Below are positions 61,401-62,044 of a stretch of 62,044 nt of DNA, in pieces. Origin of the DNA: Prevotellaceae bacterium (GTDB lineage Bacteria > Bacteroidota > Bacteroidia > Bacteroidales > Bacteroidaceae); assembly GCA_015257125.1 (NCBI GenBank), contig JABZKU010000013.1, positions 1 through 62,044 on the forward strand, written 5' to 3'. The notes under the pieces are model-generated. The model ran no database searches, was not told the origin of the DNA, and saw nothing but the letters and a program-made list of their open reading frames with translations. How positions within the stretch are numbered: position 1 is the first letter of the stretch; each line of letters opens with the position of its first letter. The position numbers and the translations under genes were made by a program.

Positions 61401-61830
61401 CGAAGCTGCCAAGAATGATGCCGCAGCGGTCAGTATCATTGGGGGCTATGGTGTGACGAAACAATTGATGGGACACAAAGATGCTATTTTCGCCGCTGTC
61501 GATTGGCTTTATAGTGTTTTGCAAAATCACTTTCCTCAAAAAGAGGGGGATGGTGTGGAACGAGAAGTGCCTTTCCAAATGACGCTCGATGATGGTCGTA
61601 CACTCCGCGGAGAAATCGACTTGATTTGGCACTACACGGACGATGATGGTGTGAAGCGTGCCGTTTTGGTGGACTATAAGTCATTCCAAGGTGTAGACCT
61701 CAATGCTCACACCCAGACGCACTATGCTCAACTGTCGGCTTATGCCGAAGCGTTGGAGAAAGCAGGGCTAGACCTCACCCATGCTTTGGTTTACTATCCG
61801 GTTCGTGGTGTGATCCATAAGTTGGATTGA
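58483..61830 (+). CDS. AddA-like UvrD-family helicase-nuclease
   Basis: A 1115-residue superfamily 1A helicase. Motifs in order: INAGAGSGKTFTLTDIL (Walker A, residues 6-22), LLTTFTELAAAEFREKA (Ia), YIGTVHSVALRFI, VDEFQDSNPIQ (Walker B), WVGDPKQAIYGFRGAD (III), VFTYHGSKGLEWPVVIMNE (V) and RLLYVGMTRAKDCLI (VI). A C-terminal PD-(D/E)XK nuclease follows: LRGEIDLIW, VLVDYKSF near residue 1064 and QLSAYAEAL. With the upstream gene it should unwind and cut linear DNA ends for recombination, or act against phage DNA. It could be the cell's main RecBCD equivalent or an accessory copy. Confidence 0.92.
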   Translation: MKNVTYINAGAGSGKTFTLTDILVKKLGGMNGTAQSTVLPSQVLLTTFTELAAAEFREKARQRMLEKGFLDVAAQIDSAYIGTVHSVALRFIKKFWYLLDYGADVKIISERDEDFYMSQSLSRIVSERDAAGKLKKKDELAAFRKFRDYYDIVNGYGHPDYLFWQRVLNDVVEKMEYYDVNDITESIDKSVATLRTVFKGAAITPEKTAGLLRYIETYYKYIQDSSTAAAIEQRALLEPLLKHCTDARELVAPTAKMVSNPVGGGKSIDTKCPGHTEFVDGIKGLSVSADQLDVLEPYVRAIFTLAKEWRDDYVAYKKQNHIISYNDMERIFLHLITHEEEVKEYVRNNFRLIMVDEFQDSNPIQLKIFNQLSELIAPADGHSYWVGDPKQAIYGFRGADTDLVNAVAKHFTFYDDAEIHPEAGSNNLGSGRLEESWRSRATLVELVNAVFQDKFQHTDENGQVIHDIDPLCITLKPHFQEDNLDFPALKHWNNEKKGNQTKVKADALACKVKELLASKLLVHAGKLDQAATPIRPKDVAVLCRKNASIKDIVAAMRKYGVPVSESEDAIMQRIEVQLVVTLLQFVQDATNKHVIADLMRLLWEKQTAEILRERIDYVWAKDANGNYAHLDENGKLKEDDWREEAAEVKQLLQQIDGFKHLSIPEMVKALIYECNLPALTARWGDQHIRKQNLSTVLQLANDYDQMCLQMGLGTSISGFIYYLNSVEPDREKDNQSDTVKVFTYHGSKGLEWPVVIMNELNEDALSDSELIKKSFMRVREVVADDNAPQGNPFAKTYYLHLFPKIVKDGMSKIDDTLVDKIKNLALFGLLKQQKEGEEKRLLYVGMTRAKDCLITTSVGDSFTWLKNVGITNANAGNPWGLPEFSCSVQEMTSPSEQEIAECAETYAMEEKPTSHTAYGARYLSPSKIASFEGFSSHTAWGEHGVDIDTRGWGSDYATIGTCIHDIFAAYHRGEAAKNDAAAVSIIGGYGVTKQLMGHKDAIFAAVDWLYSVLQNHFPQKEGDGVEREVPFQMTLDDGRTLRGEIDLIWHYTDDDGVKRAVLVDYKSFQGVDLNAHTQTHYAQLSAYAEALEKAGLDLTHALVYYPVRGVIHKLD

Positions 61831-61908
61831 AACGATTTATCGTTGTCTGGCAAAAAGTGCACTTTTGCACAGGCTGCTAGCATTTTGAGTGCAACAAACA
61901 AATAGAAG

Positions 61909-61947
61909 AGGCTGAAATCCTGCAAGAGAGTTTCAGCCTTATTTTTA
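61909..61947 (+). terminator. Terminator after the helicase gene
   Basis: A 9-bp stem AGGCTGAAA (61909-61917) with TTTCAGCCT (61931-61939), then TATTTTTAT. Confidence 0.8.
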
Positions 61948-61961
61948 TCATTAGAAACACT

Positions 61962-62019
61962 TTTACCGGACAGCAATTAGTATAAAACTAAATATTGCTG
62001 TCCGCTAAACTTCAAAACG
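61962..62019. repeat. Boundary palindrome, right copy
   Basis: TTTACCGGACAGCAAT at 61962-61977 faces its complement at 61994-62009 with one mismatch; the loop also pairs TTAGT/ACTAA. The segment 61993-62019 is the reverse complement of 627-653 at 26 of 27 positions. It resembles the end of an insertion sequence or a miniature element. The last 25 bp of the window show nothing else. Confidence 0.65.
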
Positions 62020-62044
62020 ACACGATTTCCCTATCCGCAACGCC

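Overview
The window looks like a chromosomal segment of a Bacteroidota species, most likely order Bacteroidales and near Prevotellaceae. Three things point there. Nearly every gene start has a Bacteroidota-type promoter (-7 box TAnnTTTG, often with TTG about 20 bp upstream). There is an ExbB-ExbD-ExbD-TonB cluster with the Bacteroidota TonB N-terminus. Several families are typical of the group: Mrp without a CxxC motif, DUF4301, a DAHP synthase fused to chorismate mutase, and a secreted M6 protease ending in a YDLSGRRV motif. The species cannot be named from sequence alone.

Layout. 1-888 holds no gene; it carries repeat arrays and insertion-sequence scars. 889-8130 (+): a membrane protein, a secreted M6 protease, a Gfo/Idh/MocA oxidoreductase, valS and a GT2 glycosyltransferase. 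8061-10961 (-): a four-gene operon recR, small membrane protein, engB, orphan histidine kinase. 11813-16031 (+): a Phe/Tyr biosynthesis operon (prephenate dehydratase, aminotransferase, DAHP synthase-chorismate mutase, prephenate dehydrogenase) behind a Phe/Tyr-rich leader peptide and a terminator. 16149-24626 (+): GH25 lysozyme, DUF1810, xth, sppA-lpxK-PNP, tetR-fabG and a pseudouridine synthase. 24726-25544 (-): a fucosyltransferase-like gene. 25997-30724 (+): rplM-rpsI, rpsB, tsf and a CCA-adding-type nucleotidyltransferase, with a structured leader before rpsB. 31088-38107 (+): a tripartite RND efflux operon followed by an LpxA-type gene. 38867-42968 (+): exbB-exbD-exbD-tonB and a PstS-like lipoprotein. 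43144-46920 (+): xseA-xseB-trmB, a Dabb protein and Mrp. 47244-52589 (+): yhcH, DUF4301, small proteins, trxA and trmD. 52861-53244 (-): L-rhamnose mutarotase. 53529-62044: tRNA-Ser(GGA), a decayed ISL3 element and a large AddB/AddA-like nuclease-helicase pair.

The most interesting signals are not genes. First, at least seven intergenic regions carry degenerate tandem repeats with an exact 21-bp period (start like GTCCACG, invariant TTT at unit positions 10-12, often CGC then AAA). Where a + strand gene lies shortly downstream, its -7 promoter box falls within 2 bp of the 21-bp phase of the array. I do not recognise this family. Second, the leader at 11813-11952 fits ribosome-mediated attenuation of Phe and Tyr synthesis. 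Third, the rpsB leader folds into a compact multi-branched structure that could be an S2 autoregulatory site. Fourth, the two window ends share a 27-bp sequence in opposite orientation, and a solo ISL3-like terminus lies near the left end.

All family names come from motif recognition by eye. Spacings and coordinates were counted by hand. No database search or folding program was run.
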